Shown here piece by piece: positions 42,764-51,941 of a DNA stretch of 64,000 bases (its first letter is position 1; every line of letters starts with the position of its first letter). The stretch covers positions 1 to 64,000 of the forward strand of contig NZ_JABETO010000011.1 in NCBI RefSeq assembly GCF_013055795.1, given 5' to 3'. Under the pieces are notes generated by a model. It had not been told where the DNA came from. It saw nothing but the letters and a program-made list of their open reading frames with translations, and did not search any database. The translations under genes and the position numbers were made by a program. This DNA comes from Streptomyces sp. I05A-00742 (GTDB lineage: Bacteria; Actinomycetota; Actinomycetes; Streptomycetales; Streptomycetaceae).

Positions 42764-45292
42764 TCACTGCGCCCCGATCGACTCCAGCATGTTCAGCCGC
42801 GCCGCCCGCCGTGCCGGCCACACCGCCGCCAGGACGCCCACCGCCAGCGCCAGCAGCAGGAACACCCCGATCCGGCCCCACGGCACGACCATCTCGTACT
42901 CCGGGAACGAGGACCGCAGCAGATGGCCGCCCGACCAGGCGAGGAAGAGGCCCACGGCCACCCCGAGCACCGCGCCGAACATCGCGATCATCACGGACTC
43001 CAGCCGCACCATCTGCTTGACGCCGGAGCGCGCGAGGCCGATCGCCCGGAGCATCCCGATCTCCCGGGTCCGCTCGAAGACCGACATGGCGAGGGTGTTG
43101 ACGACGCCGATCACGGCGATCACCACGGCCATGCCCAGCAGCCCGTACATCATGAACAGGACGTCGTCGATGTCGCCCGCCGCCTCGCGGCGCAGGTCGT
43201 CCCGGCTCTCGACCTTGACGAGGGGGTTGCCGCCCAGGGCTTCCTTGATCTTCTCGGACAGAGCGGCGGCCTTGCCGGGGGCGGCCTTGACCAGGATCTC
43301 GAAGTCCCGGACCCGGTCCAGGTGCGGATCGACGAAGGAGTCGGCGGCGAGGACGTCGCTCAGCACGTCGTTCTTCGCGTGGACGGCGACGACGCGGGCC
43401 GTGGCCTTCTTGCCGTCGTAGAACGTCATGGGCAGTTCCGAGCCGACGGTCAGGCCGCGCTTCTTCGCGTAGTCCTCGGCCACGGCGACGCCCTTGCCCC
43501 GGACGTCGGCGAGGGATCCCTTGACGACCTTGACGGCGGTCACCTCGCCGACCGCCCGGACGTCGGTGCCCCGCAGCCCGGCCGGGGTGCCGGCGGACTC
43601 GAAGCCCGTCGGGCGGAGCGACACCGCCGCCGCGACGTCCGGCAGCTTCGCCAGCGTGCGGGTGGTCTCCGGGGCGAGGCCGCGGAAGCCCGAGGAGCTG
43701 ACCTTGTAGTCGGCCGTCAGGTCCTGGTTGCCCATCCGGTCCACGCCGCGGTCGGCGGAGACCGCCGTCACCGTCAGGCCCGTGATCAGCGTCAGGCCGA
43801 TCATCAGCGCCGAGGCGGTGGCGGCCGTGCGGCGCGGGTTGCGCAGGGCGTTCCGCCGGGCGAGCGTGCCGCTCACCCCGGAGACGCGGGTGGCGATCCG
43901 GCCGAAGAGGTGGACGACCGGCCGGGACAGCAGTGGGGCCAGCACGATCACGCCGGTGAGGGTGAGCGCCGAGCCCGCCATGGGGACGGTGAGGTCACGG
44001 GCGTTGTCCAGGGTGCTGACGTAGAGCATGGCCGCCACGCCCAGGCCGGTGAGGACGGCGCCGATCGTGTTGCGCACGACGAGGCTCCGGGTGGTCGCGG
44101 GCGCGTCCACGGCGGCCAGCGCCTCCACCGGCGCGATCCGCGCGGCCTTGCGGGACGGCAGCCAGGCGGACAGGACGGTCACCAGGACGCCGACGCCGAG
44201 GGCGGTCAGCGCCGAGCCGGGCTCGACGATCAGTGGCCCGTCCGGCAGTTGGGCCCCGTTGGCGTTGAGCAGCGACCGCATGCCGACGGCGACGCCGAGG
44301 CCGAGGAGGAAGCCCGCGGCCGACGCGACGAGGCCGAGGAGGCCGGCCTCGATCATGACCGAGCGGACCACCTGGCGGCGGGAGGCGCCCACGGCGCGGA
44401 GCAGGGCGATCTCGCGGGTGCGCTGGGCGATGAGCATGGTGAAGGTGTTGGCGACGATGAACACGCCCACGAAGAGCGAGATCCCGGCGAAGACCAGGAA
44501 CGTCTTGCGGATCGTGCTCGTCTCGTTGTCGATGACCTTCGACTGCTCGGCCGTCAGCTCGGCGCCGCTCCTGGCCAGGGCGTGCTCCGGGAGCAGGGAG
44601 CGGACCTTCGCGGTGAGCGCGTTCCGGTCGGTGCCCGGGGCCGCGGAGACGACGAGCTCGCCGAACGCGCCCGGCCGGCCGAGGAGTTTCTGGGCGGTGG
44701 CCGTGTCGAACAGCGCGAGGCTGCCGCCGGCGCCGACCCGAGGGTCGTCCGTCTCGACGGTGCCGACCAGCTTCTTGGTCATGACGGGCCCGTCCACGGC
44801 CAGCCGTACGGTGCCGCCGATCTTCGCGCCGGTCTTCGCCGCTGTCCTGGTGTCGAGCACGACTTCGCCGGCGGAGGCCGGGCCCCGGCCGGAGACCAGT
44901 GGGTACCGGCTGTCCTTCCCGTCCTTTCCGGGCACGTAGTTGGCGCCGTCGCTGCCCCACTCGCTGCCCGCGGGGTCGTTGTTCCGGTCGGCGACCGTGA
45001 CGGTGCCGGTGACGGAGGGACGGACGGAGGCGACGCCGGGCAGGGCGCGGATCCGGTCGGCCAGCCGGGTGTCGAGGCCGCCGCCCTCCGCGTCCGGGCC
45101 GCGGCCGGAAGCGGTGACGGAGACGGCGACGTCGTCGAGGCTCCTGGCCATCTTGTTGCGGAACGCCTGGCCGACGGAGTCGCTGAAGATCAGGGTGCCG
45201 GAGACGAAGGCCGTGCCGAGGAGGACCGCGAGGGCGGTCATCAGCAGGCGGGTCCGGTGCGCGAGGAGGTTGCGCAGGGCGGTGCGGAACAT
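42764..45292 (-). CDS. FtsX/MacB-type ABC transporter permease, two-module
   Basis: The product is 842 residues. An N-terminal transmembrane helix (MTALAVLLGTAFVSGTLIF) is followed by a large extracellular domain. FtsX-type three-helix modules lie near residues 265-385 and 700-835, marked by REIALLRAVGASRRQV and REIGMLRAIGLARSGV. A second extracellular domain lies between. It is the usual actinobacterial long permease paired with a LolD-like ATPase. The ATG is at 45290-45292, 72 nt after the ATPase stop. It likely exports a lipid or peptide or works in mechanotransmission; substrate unknown. Confidence 0.93.
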   Translation of the reverse strand: MFRTALRNLLAHRTRLLMTALAVLLGTAFVSGTLIFSDSVGQAFRNKMARSLDDVAVSVTASGRGPDAEGGGLDTRLADRIRALPGVASVRPSVTGTVTVADRNNDPAGSEWGSDGANYVPGKDGKDSRYPLVSGRGPASAGEVVLDTRTAAKTGAKIGGTVRLAVDGPVMTKKLVGTVETDDPRVGAGGSLALFDTATAQKLLGRPGAFGELVVSAAPGTDRNALTAKVRSLLPEHALARSGAELTAEQSKVIDNETSTIRKTFLVFAGISLFVGVFIVANTFTMLIAQRTREIALLRAVGASRRQVVRSVMIEAGLLGLVASAAGFLLGLGVAVGMRSLLNANGAQLPDGPLIVEPGSALTALGVGVLVTVLSAWLPSRKAARIAPVEALAAVDAPATTRSLVVRNTIGAVLTGLGVAAMLYVSTLDNARDLTVPMAGSALTLTGVIVLAPLLSRPVVHLFGRIATRVSGVSGTLARRNALRNPRRTAATASALMIGLTLITGLTVTAVSADRGVDRMGNQDLTADYKVSSSGFRGLAPETTRTLAKLPDVAAAVSLRPTGFESAGTPAGLRGTDVRAVGEVTAVKVVKGSLADVRGKGVAVAEDYAKKRGLTVGSELPMTFYDGKKATARVVAVHAKNDVLSDVLAADSFVDPHLDRVRDFEILVKAAPGKAAALSEKIKEALGGNPLVKVESRDDLRREAAGDIDDVLFMMYGLLGMAVVIAVIGVVNTLAMSVFERTREIGMLRAIGLARSGVKQMVRLESVMIAMFGAVLGVAVGLFLAWSGGHLLRSSFPEYEMVVPWGRIGVFLLLALAVGVLAAVWPARRAARLNMLESIGAQ

Positions 45293-45364
45293 GGAGGGGC
45301 GGTCCTGGGGGTTCTGGGGCGGGAGAGGGCGACGGGGTGAGGGGGACGGGGTCAGGAGGGCGGC

Positions 45365-46138
45365 TCAGCTCTCCCGGCGGGCCTCGAACGCCTTCATCCG
45401 GTCCAGCACCGCCGGCGCCGTCGGCCGCCGCATCTCGTCCACGACGCGTCCGTCCGCCAGGAACAGCACCCGGTCCGCGTACGAGGCCGCGACCGGATCG
45501 TGGGTGACCATGACCACCGTCTGGTCCAGGGCCCGCACCGACTCGCAGAGGAAGCCCAGGAGTTCGGCGCCCGAGCGGGAGTCGAGGTTGCCGGTCGGCT
45601 CGTCCGCGAAGATGATCTCGGGCCGGGCGGTGAGCGCGCGGGCCACGGCCACCCGCTGCTGCTGGCCGCCGGAGAGCTGGTTCGGCCGGTGGGCGAGCCG
45701 GGCCGACAGGCCCAGCGTCGTCACGATCTGCCCGAGCCACTCCGGGTCCGGCTTCCGGCCCGCGATGTCCATCGGGAGGGTGATGTTCTCCAGCGCGGTG
45801 AGGGTCGGCAGCAGGTTGAACGCCTGGAAGACGAAGCCCACCTTGTCCCGGCGCAGTCGCGTCAGCTGCCGGTCGCCGAGGGAGGACAGCTCGGTGTCAC
45901 CGATCCGGGTGGAACCGGAGGTGACGGTGTCCAGCCCCGCCATGCAGTGCATGAGCGTCGACTTGCCGGAGCCGGACGGGCCCATGATCGCCGTGAACTC
46001 GCCGCGGCGGAACTCGGCGGAGACCGAGTCCAGGGCCGCCACCCGGGTCTCCCCATGGCCGTAGACCTTGCTCAGACCGGTGGCGCGGGCGACGACGGCG
46101 CCGGTACGGGGGGCGGGCGGGGCGACCGCAGGGGACAC
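45365..46138 (-). CDS. ABC transporter ATP-binding protein, MacB/LolD type
   Basis: The product is 257 residues from a GTG at 46136-46138 with GAGGAG 5 nt upstream. Walker A GPSGSGKST, signature LSGGQQQR and Walker B IIFADEPTGNLD are present. It is first gene of the operon with the FtsX-like permease. The open frame extends far upstream to 47950 through repeat DNA, but that extension has no meaning. Confidence 0.94.
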   Translation of the reverse strand: MSPAVAPPAPRTGAVVARATGLSKVYGHGETRVAALDSVSAEFRRGEFTAIMGPSGSGKSTLMHCMAGLDTVTSGSTRIGDTELSSLGDRQLTRLRRDKVGFVFQAFNLLPTLTALENITLPMDIAGRKPDPEWLGQIVTTLGLSARLAHRPNQLSGGQQQRVAVARALTARPEIIFADEPTGNLDSRSGAELLGFLCESVRALDQTVVMVTHDPVAASYADRVLFLADGRVVDEMRRPTAPAVLDRMKAFEARRES

Positions 46139-46350
46139 GTGGGCTCCTCGGGGATGGGGGCGGCCGCGGCGGAAGGGGACTCGTCGCGGCCGGATCGGAG
46201 GGGACTCGTCCATTCTCGGAGCGTTCGTCCGGCCGGGCGTCGGCCCCAGGACCGGAATCCGGGGTCGCACTTTGGGCAGGAAACGGCTCCGGCGCGTAGT
46301 CCTTGAGACGGACGCCGTCCTCCCCGGGACGCACGTTCGCTCCTGAGGTG

Positions 46351-47187
46351 TTACCCCTTCACCGCGCCGCCCAGCGCGAACCCGCCGCCGAGCCGCCGCG
46401 CGACGAGCGCGTAGAGCAGCACGACGGGCGTCGAGTACAGGATCGAGAACGCGGCGAGCTGACCGTAGGCCACCTGCCCGTGGTTCCCGAAGAAGGTGAA
46501 GACGGTCACCGACGCCGGCAGCAGGTCGGGGGAGAGCAGGAGCAGGAACGGGACGAAGAAGTTGCCCCACATCAGCGCGAAGCAGTACACGGCCACGACG
46601 GCCGTGCCCGGGCCCATGAGCGGGAGGACGACCCTGACCAGCGTCGTGAGCCGGCCCGCGCCGTCCGTCCACGCCGCCTCCTCCAGCGATCTGGGCACGG
46701 CGTCCATGAAGTTCTTCATCAGCCAGACGGAGAAGGGGAGTTGGGAGGTGGCCAGGAAGAGCACCGTGCCGGTCATGGTGTCGATGAGGTTCACCCGGAC
46801 GAAGAGCCCGTAGACCGGCACCATGATCGCGGTGATCGGCAGGCAGGTCATGAACAGGATCGTCAGCAGGTAGGGCCGGGCGAACCGCGACCGGAAGCGG
46901 GACAGCGGGTACGCCGCCAGGGCCGCGCAGGACACGGTGAGCACGGTCGCGCTGCCGCACAGCACCAGGCTGTTGAGCATCGGCGTGAAGGTGATCTCGT
47001 CCGTCAGCACCGCCGAGAAGTTGTCCGTCGTGGGCGAGCCGGGAGCCCGGACGCTCAGCCCCGCCTCGGAGTCCATGGACGCCAGCGCCAGCCAGACGAG
47101 CGGCAGCGCGAAGGCCGCGGCGACGGCGAGCAGCGCCGCGTCGGCGGCCAGGCGGTGTCGGGTGCGGCGGGCGAGGGGCGGGCGCAT
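46351..47187 (-). CDS. Sugar ABC transporter permease, MalG type, displaced from its operon
   Basis: The product is 278 residues with six transmembrane segments. The EAA loop EEAAWTDGAGRLTTLVRVVLP is typical of the second (MalG-like) permease of CUT1 sugar importers. It is complete at both ends but stands alone. The matching MalF-type permease and binding protein are at 55017-57259 on the same strand, with nearly 8 kb between. In Streptomyces these three genes are normally adjacent, and the shared ATPase MsiK is encoded elsewhere. Just upstream lie 95-bp tandem repeats. It may lack a promoter now. Confidence 0.9.
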   Translation of the reverse strand: MRPPLARRTRHRLAADAALLAVAAAFALPLVWLALASMDSEAGLSVRAPGSPTTDNFSAVLTDEITFTPMLNSLVLCGSATVLTVSCAALAAYPLSRFRSRFARPYLLTILFMTCLPITAIMVPVYGLFVRVNLIDTMTGTVLFLATSQLPFSVWLMKNFMDAVPRSLEEAAWTDGAGRLTTLVRVVLPLMGPGTAVVAVYCFALMWGNFFVPFLLLLSPDLLPASVTVFTFFGNHGQVAYGQLAAFSILYSTPVVLLYALVARRLGGGFALGGAVKG

Positions 47188-47329
47188 GGCGACCTCCGTG
47201 CGCTGCGGACGCGGGCCCGCGGCGTCGGGTGCCCGTACGCGGGCGGGTGCTCGGAGGGTAGCGGCCGGCCGGCGGGGGCCGACAGGGCGCGAACGGCTGG
47301 GGTGGCGGGCTGGTGCGGCGTTTTCGGGG

Positions 47330-47660
47330 CCGGGGACGGCGGGCCGTCGGGGCGTGGACAGCCGGGGCGGTGAGCCGGTGGGGTGCGAACGGCCGGGGGC
47401 GACGGGCCGTCGGGGCGTGGACGGCCGGGGACGGCGGGCCGTCGGGGCGTGGACAGCCGGGGCGGTGAGCCGGTGGGGTGCGAACGGCCGGGGGCGACGG
47501 GCCGTCGGGGCGTGGACGGCCGGGGACGGCGGGCCGTCGGGGTGCGAACGGCCGGTGGCGACGCGTCGTAGGGCACGAACGGCCGGGGGCGGCGACGGGC
47601 CGTCGGGGTGCGAACAGCCGAGGCCGGCGAGCCGTCGGGGGAGCGGCCCGGCTCAGGCTC
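47330..47660. repeat. 95-bp tandem repeat array
   Basis: Two identical 95-bp units (47330-47424 and 47425-47519) are followed by degenerate partial units to about 47660. Within each unit shorter words such as GGGCCGTCGGGG recur. The region between 47188 and 47670 has no supported gene; minus-strand open frames there are Pro/Arg-rich repeat artefacts. Confidence 0.88.
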
Positions 47661-47670
47661 GGGCTCGGGC

Positions 47671-48255
47671 TCAGGCCCCGGGAAAGGCGCGCATCGCGAT
47701 GTCGACCGCCCGGTGCAGTTCGTCCGGTGCCGTCCCGCTCGCGGCCTGGACGGCGATGCCGTACCAGACGAGTCCGACGAACCGGGCGAGGTCGTCCGGG
47801 TCGGTGTCCGCCGGCAGGTCGCCGTCCTGCCGGGCCTGCGTGAAGCGCCGGCGGATGGCGTCCTCCGAGGCGCGCCGCCGGGCGAGCGTCTCCTCGCGGG
47901 CCGGGCCGGCCTGCGCCCCGGTGGCCAGGGCGCCGTGCACCATCAGGCACCCGGGCCCGCCCTCGCCGGTGGTGAGGCCGATCGTGCTGCGCAGCAGCGA
48001 CTCGGCCACGGCGCGCGCCGTGGGCTGCCGGAACGCCTCCCGGATGTGGCCGGCCGACTCCATGTAGCGGTCGAGCACCTTGCGGTACAGCGCCTCCTTG
48101 TTGCCGTAGGCGGCGTAGAGGCTCGGGCGGTTGATGCCCATCGCCTCGGTGAGGTCGGAGAGCGCGGTCCCCTCGTACCCCTGGCGCCAGAACACGTGCA
48201 GCGCGCGGTCCAGCCGCTCGTCGATGTCGAATCCGCGCGGGCGTCCGGTCGTCAT
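47671..48255 (-). CDS. TetR-family regulator
   Basis: The product is 194 residues. The helix-turn-helix [32 protein letters not shown] is at about residues 30-62. The ligand domain is of the type often linked to oxidoreductases. The ATG at 48253-48255 faces the SDR gene across 91 bp holding two similar palindromic sites, so it probably represses the SDR gene and itself. Confidence 0.92.
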   Translation of the reverse strand: MTTGRPRGFDIDERLDRALHVFWRQGYEGTALSDLTEAMGINRPSLYAAYGNKEALYRKVLDRYMESAGHIREAFRQPTARAVAESLLRSTIGLTTGEGGPGCLMVHGALATGAQAGPAREETLARRRASEDAIRRRFTQARQDGDLPADTDPDDLARFVGLVWYGIAVQAASGTAPDELHRAVDIAMRAFPGA

Positions 48256-48281
48256 GGCCTGCCTGCCTCCGTCGTCGAATT

Positions 48282-48329
48282 CTGTACCGATCGATATGAT
48301 AGCTTGCAGTTCAGTACCGAGCGGTACAG
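48282..48329. promoter_or_regulatory. Paired operator-like sites between TetR and SDR genes
   Basis: Site 2, GTACCGAGCGGTAC (48314-48327), is a near-perfect palindrome. Site 1, CTGTACCGATCGATATG (48282-48298), repeats its left half GTACCGA and has a degenerate right half. Spacing is about 32 bp, three helical turns. Confidence 0.65.
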
Positions 48330-48346
48330 AACTAGGGAGGGTTCTT

Positions 48347-49129
48347 ATGACCGAGCAGCAGACGCCGGCCGGCGGACGCACGGGCGGGGCGCTGGCCGGC
48401 AAGGTCGCGCTCGTCACCGGTGGATCGCGGGGCATCGGGGCGGCGACGGCGCGGATGCTGGCCGAGGCCGGGGCGGATGTGGCGATCGGCTACGGGGCCT
48501 CCGCCGACCGGGCCGAGGCCGTGGTGCGGGAGCTGGAGAAGCTGGGTGTACGGGCCGCGGCGTACCGCGCCGACCAGGCCGACCCGGAGCAGGTCGCCCG
48601 CCTCGTCACCACGGTGGCCGGGGACTTCGGCGGGCTGGACGTCCTCGTCAACAACGCCGGGATACTCGCGGGGGGCATGGTCGGCGCCCCGTCCGCCGAC
48701 ACGGACGCCCTGGACCGGCAGTACACCGTCAACGTCGGGGGCGTGGTGGCCGCCATCCGCGCCGCCGCCGGCGTCCTCCGCGAGAACGGGCGCGTCATCA
48801 CCATCGGCTCCACGCTCGCCGCCCGGACCGGCTTCCCCGGCGTCGCCGACTACGCGGCGGGCAAGGCCGCCGTCATCGGTTACAGCAAGGGCGCCGCCCG
48901 TGACCTCGCGTCCCGGGGCATCACCGTCAATGTGATCCAGGCGGGTTCCACCGCGACCGACATGAACCCCCAGGACGGCCCGACCGCCGATCTCCAGCGG
49001 TCCACCACCGCGCTCGGCCGCTACGCGCGCCCCGAGGAGATCGCGTTCGGGGTCCTCTTCCTGGCCAGCCCCGGGGCGTCCTTCGTGACCGGCACCGTCC
49101 TCGACATCGACGGCGGCCACCTCGCGTAG
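48347..49129 (+). CDS. Short-chain dehydrogenase/reductase, FabG-like
   Basis: The product is 260 residues. The Rossmann motif [12 protein letters not shown], catalytic Ser in IGSTL and YAAGKAA (the YxxxK motif) are all present. It ends with the usual [15 protein letters not shown]. The ATG at 48347 has AGGGAGG 6 nt upstream. It is an NAD(P)-dependent oxidoreductase of unknown substrate, under likely control of the divergent TetR protein. Confidence 0.94.
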   Translation: MTEQQTPAGGRTGGALAGKVALVTGGSRGIGAATARMLAEAGADVAIGYGASADRAEAVVRELEKLGVRAAAYRADQADPEQVARLVTTVAGDFGGLDVLVNNAGILAGGMVGAPSADTDALDRQYTVNVGGVVAAIRAAAGVLRENGRVITIGSTLAARTGFPGVADYAAGKAAVIGYSKGAARDLASRGITVNVIQAGSTATDMNPQDGPTADLQRSTTALGRYARPEEIAFGVLFLASPGASFVTGTVLDIDGGHLA

Positions 49130-49152
49130 CGGCAGTGGGCGGCCGTTCCGCG

Positions 49153-49581
49153 TCAGGTCTGCGGCGGTGTGGCGTACACGCGCGACGCGAAGGCGTGGAC
49201 CTGGTCCTCCGGCAGGTTGAGGGCGACGTCCGCCTCGCTGATCATCCCGACCAGCTTCTTGTTCTCGATGACCGGCAGCCGGCGGACGTGGTGGCTGGCC
49301 ATCTCCTCCACGACCTCTCCGACGTCGGCGTTCGCGTCGATCCAGCGCGGTGTGCCCTGGACCAGGTCGGCGGCCGTGCACTTCGACGGGTCGTGGCCCT
49401 GGGCCACGCACTTCACCACGATGTCGCGGTCCGTGATGATGCCGCACAGGCGCTCGTTCTCGTCGCTGACGGGGAGGGCGCCGACGTGCAGCTTGCCCAT
49501 CCGCTGAGCGGCGTCGAGCAGCGTCTCCGTCTTGGGGATCCACTGCGCGCCCTTGTGCATGATGTCCTTGGCGGTGGTCAT
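49153..49581 (-). CDS. CBS-domain pair protein
   Basis: The product is 142 residues consisting of two CBS domains: TAKDIMHKGAQWIPKTETLLDAAQRM with GIITDRDIV, and VQGTPRWIDANADVGEVVEEM with VGMISEADVA. The ATG at 49579-49581 has AGGAGG 8 nt upstream. Such stand-alone proteins bind adenine nucleotides and often appear in stress or dormancy regulons. It is convergent with the SDR gene. Confidence 0.92.
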   Translation of the reverse strand: MTTAKDIMHKGAQWIPKTETLLDAAQRMGKLHVGALPVSDENERLCGIITDRDIVVKCVAQGHDPSKCTAADLVQGTPRWIDANADVGEVVEEMASHHVRRLPVIENKKLVGMISEADVALNLPEDQVHAFASRVYATPPQT

Positions 49582-49873
49582 GGTCGTACCTCCTGACTGC
49601 GCCTCCTGCTGGTTTCCCCGTGCGCGGGCCCCGGTCCGTGCGCCACGGCGCCCGCGGCGGGGCACGCCGCACCATCCATCTCCTCCCATGGTTGCTCCGT
49701 GGTGGTGATGCCGCACGCGGGGCGGCCGGGGGTCCGCGCCGGGCGGGCGTCGGTACCCGGTGCCAGACTGGGACGGGGGCAGGAAGAGAAACCGTGGCCG
49801 GGGGGCATCCGGACCACGAGGGGGACGAACCGAAACCCGCAGTGCGGCACGAGGGAGATGGGGGTTCACGGCC

Positions 49874-50659
49874 ATGCTCACCACCGATTTCGTCACCGGG
49901 TCGCCCAACTGGCTCGACCTGGGCAGCCCGGACACCGGGCAGTCCGCCGACTTCTACGGGGCCGTCTTCGACTGGGAGTTCCAGTCGGCGGGGCCGGAAG
50001 CGGGCGGCTACGGCTTCTTCCGCCGCGACGGCGCCACCGTCGCGGCGGTGGGCCCCCTCACCGAGGAGGGTGCCTCGCCGGCCTGGACCGTCTACTTCCG
50101 GACACCCGACGCGGATGCCACGGCCAAGGCCGTCGAACAGGGCGGCGGCACCGTGCGAGTGGCCCCCTTCGACGTCATGGAGGCGGGCCGCATGGGCTGC
50201 TTCACCGACCCGGGCGGCGCCGAGTTCGCCGTCTGGCAGCCCGCGGCCGTCAGCGGGCTCGAACGCGCCTCGGAGGAGAACGCGTTGTGCTGGGCCGAGC
50301 TCCATGTGGCCGACCCCACCGCGGTGTACGCGTTCTATCGCGGCGTCTTCGGGTGGCGGGTTGCGGACATGGAGGTTCCCGGCATGGTCTATAAGGTGCT
50401 CTCCACGGCGGAGGGCGATCAGCAGGAGGCGTCGTTCGGTGGCGTGGCGCCCCTCCAGGAGGGCGACCGACCGCGCTGGATCCCGTACTTCGCCGTCGCC
50501 GACCCGGACGCGGTCATCTCGGCGACGGAGGGCAACGGCGGCTCCACCCTCATGCCCGCGGCGGACGTGGCCGGGGTCGGCCGCATGGCCTGGCTCGCGG
50601 ACCCGTTCGGGGCGCCTTTCGCCGTGATCAGGCCGGACCAGCCGGCGGCGGCCGCGTAG
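49874..50659 (+). CDS. VOC family protein, two-domain glyoxalase-like
   Basis: The product is 261 residues. Two tandem VOC modules are seen: residues about 10-125, opening PNWLDLGSPDTGQSADFYGAVFDW, and about 135-255, opening CWAELHVADPTAVYAFYRGVFGW. Similar Streptomyces proteins are annotated as glyoxalase/bleomycin-resistance or hydroxylase-like. Activity is not known. The ATG at 49874 is chosen because it begins the first module; the Shine-Dalgarno is weak. Confidence 0.9.
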   Translation: MLTTDFVTGSPNWLDLGSPDTGQSADFYGAVFDWEFQSAGPEAGGYGFFRRDGATVAAVGPLTEEGASPAWTVYFRTPDADATAKAVEQGGGTVRVAPFDVMEAGRMGCFTDPGGAEFAVWQPAAVSGLERASEENALCWAELHVADPTAVYAFYRGVFGWRVADMEVPGMVYKVLSTAEGDQQEASFGGVAPLQEGDRPRWIPYFAVADPDAVISATEGNGGSTLMPAADVAGVGRMAWLADPFGAPFAVIRPDQPAAAA

Positions 50660-50915
50660 CGGGGCGGCGGCTCCGGGCGGGAGCGGAGGGGGCGGGGGTA
50701 GCCGGGTGCTGCCTCCGCCGATCCCGGCCTGCTTTCGGCCCGGAGTGGCCCGGAGCGTCCCGGGACGGCCCTGAGCGGCGCAGGGCTACCGGAGTTGCCC
50801 CACTCTGCGTCATTGCTCCCGAAAAAGCTTGTTTTTACCGGTACTTTGCGTTTAGATCGATTTCATTGTCGAGTTCGCGCCCCCCGGGTCGCTCGTCCCT
50901 GAAGGAGCCGCTGTC

Positions 50916-51371
50916 GTGAAGCGCCTCTCCCGCCCCGCCCTTTCCGTCCTCACCGGCCTCGCCCTGGCCGCGACGGTCCTGTCGACCGCGGGCTGCGGTG
51001 CCTTCGACGCCGAGGTGGACAAGGCGGTACGGGAGGTCGAGGAGTCGGCCTCCGCCGCGGCGGCGCGGGAGGAGAAGCGGGCCAACGGGCCGTTCGAGGT
51101 GACCTACGAGGTCACGGCGGACCAGCCGTTGGAGTCGGTCGACTACGAAGAGGGCGCCTCCGCGATGAAGGCGCTGGAGTCCCCGAAGGCGCCGTGGCGC
51201 AAGACGGTGACCCTCAAGAACAGGGAAGCGCCCGCCGTCTCGGCGATGGGCGCAAAGGGCAAGGGCCAGGTCACCTGCCGGATCCTGTACAAGGGCGCGG
51301 TCGTCAAGCAGCAGACGGCGAAGGGTGAGTACGTCAGTGCCATCTGTGTGGCCCTCGCCCCGAAGCTCTAG
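50916..51371 (+). CDS. Small lipoprotein resembling MmpS
   Basis: The product is 151 residues from a GTG at 50916 with GAAGGAG 8 nt upstream. It has a lipoprotein signal with lipobox TAGC (Cys27), then a charged linker. A beta domain follows with VTYEVTAD, the WRKTVTL strand and a Cys pair (VTCRIL, AICVAL), the pattern of actinobacterial MmpS-like transport accessory proteins. No MmpL partner is nearby. The 256-bp gap before it is AT-rich near 50820-50870 and probably holds its promoter. Confidence 0.8.
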   Translation: MKRLSRPALSVLTGLALAATVLSTAGCGAFDAEVDKAVREVEESASAAAAREEKRANGPFEVTYEVTADQPLESVDYEEGASAMKALESPKAPWRKTVTLKNREAPAVSAMGAKGKGQVTCRILYKGAVVKQQTAKGEYVSAICVALAPKL

Positions 51372-51941
51372 CCGCAGCCGGCCGGCCCGGGCCGCCGGCG
51401 GGAGCCGGGAGGCGGGCGCCCCGGAGGGGTGCCGCCTGCCCGGCGCGGGTCGGCCGAACACGGCGATCTTCGGCCACAGGGCCCGCGTCCTCGGCGGTGC
51501 GCCGTCGTGGCTCCGGGAACTGCCCGGTGGCAACTGCGGTGCGGCGCAAGGTAGATCGCTGTCCGGCGGACGGCCGATCGGAGCGGCCGTCATCACTTCG
51601 GGTGGGATGGCTTTTCAGCCAGAGACCGTACGGCTAGCGTGACAATCAGTGGAAAGAGCCCCGAAGTGGGCGCGTAAACCCGAACGTGGTAACTGCCGAC
51701 GTATGAGCTCTGCCCATTGTCGCCAATTTCCTTGGAACGATGACCGCATCTTCCCCTCCCAGTAACAGACAGGTCACTCGTTGTGCGGAGTGATGAATCA
51801 GGTTCGATCACCCCCGTAGGTCGAACCATGAGTCCGATGATGCAGGAGAGATGCGATCATTACTTCGGGGAACTTTTCCTCAGAAAAACTGTCGGATGAA
51901 AGCGGCTTCCCCTGGGGGAGTGGCCGTGGTAAGGGGGGCAC
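51372..51941. other. 570-bp region before the XRE-PKS unit, no supported gene
   Basis: From about 51600 the GC content falls well below that of the neighbours. The inverted repeat GGTTCGA (51801-51807) and TCGAACC (51821-51827) is a possible operator. The open frames present are short, without ribosome-binding sites. Low GC suggests acquired DNA or a large regulatory region. Confidence 0.6.

Noticed and set aside
45365..47950. An 861-codon minus-strand open frame joining the ABC ATPase to repeat DNA
   Set aside because: The upstream part runs antiframe through the MalG permease gene and the 95-bp repeats. The true ATPase start is the GTG at 46138 with a good ribosome-binding site.
51801..51827. 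tRNA-like T-arm word GGTTCGATCA
   Set aside because: No acceptor stem, anticodon arm or CCA-adjacent pairing could be built around it; the word is part of an inverted repeat instead.
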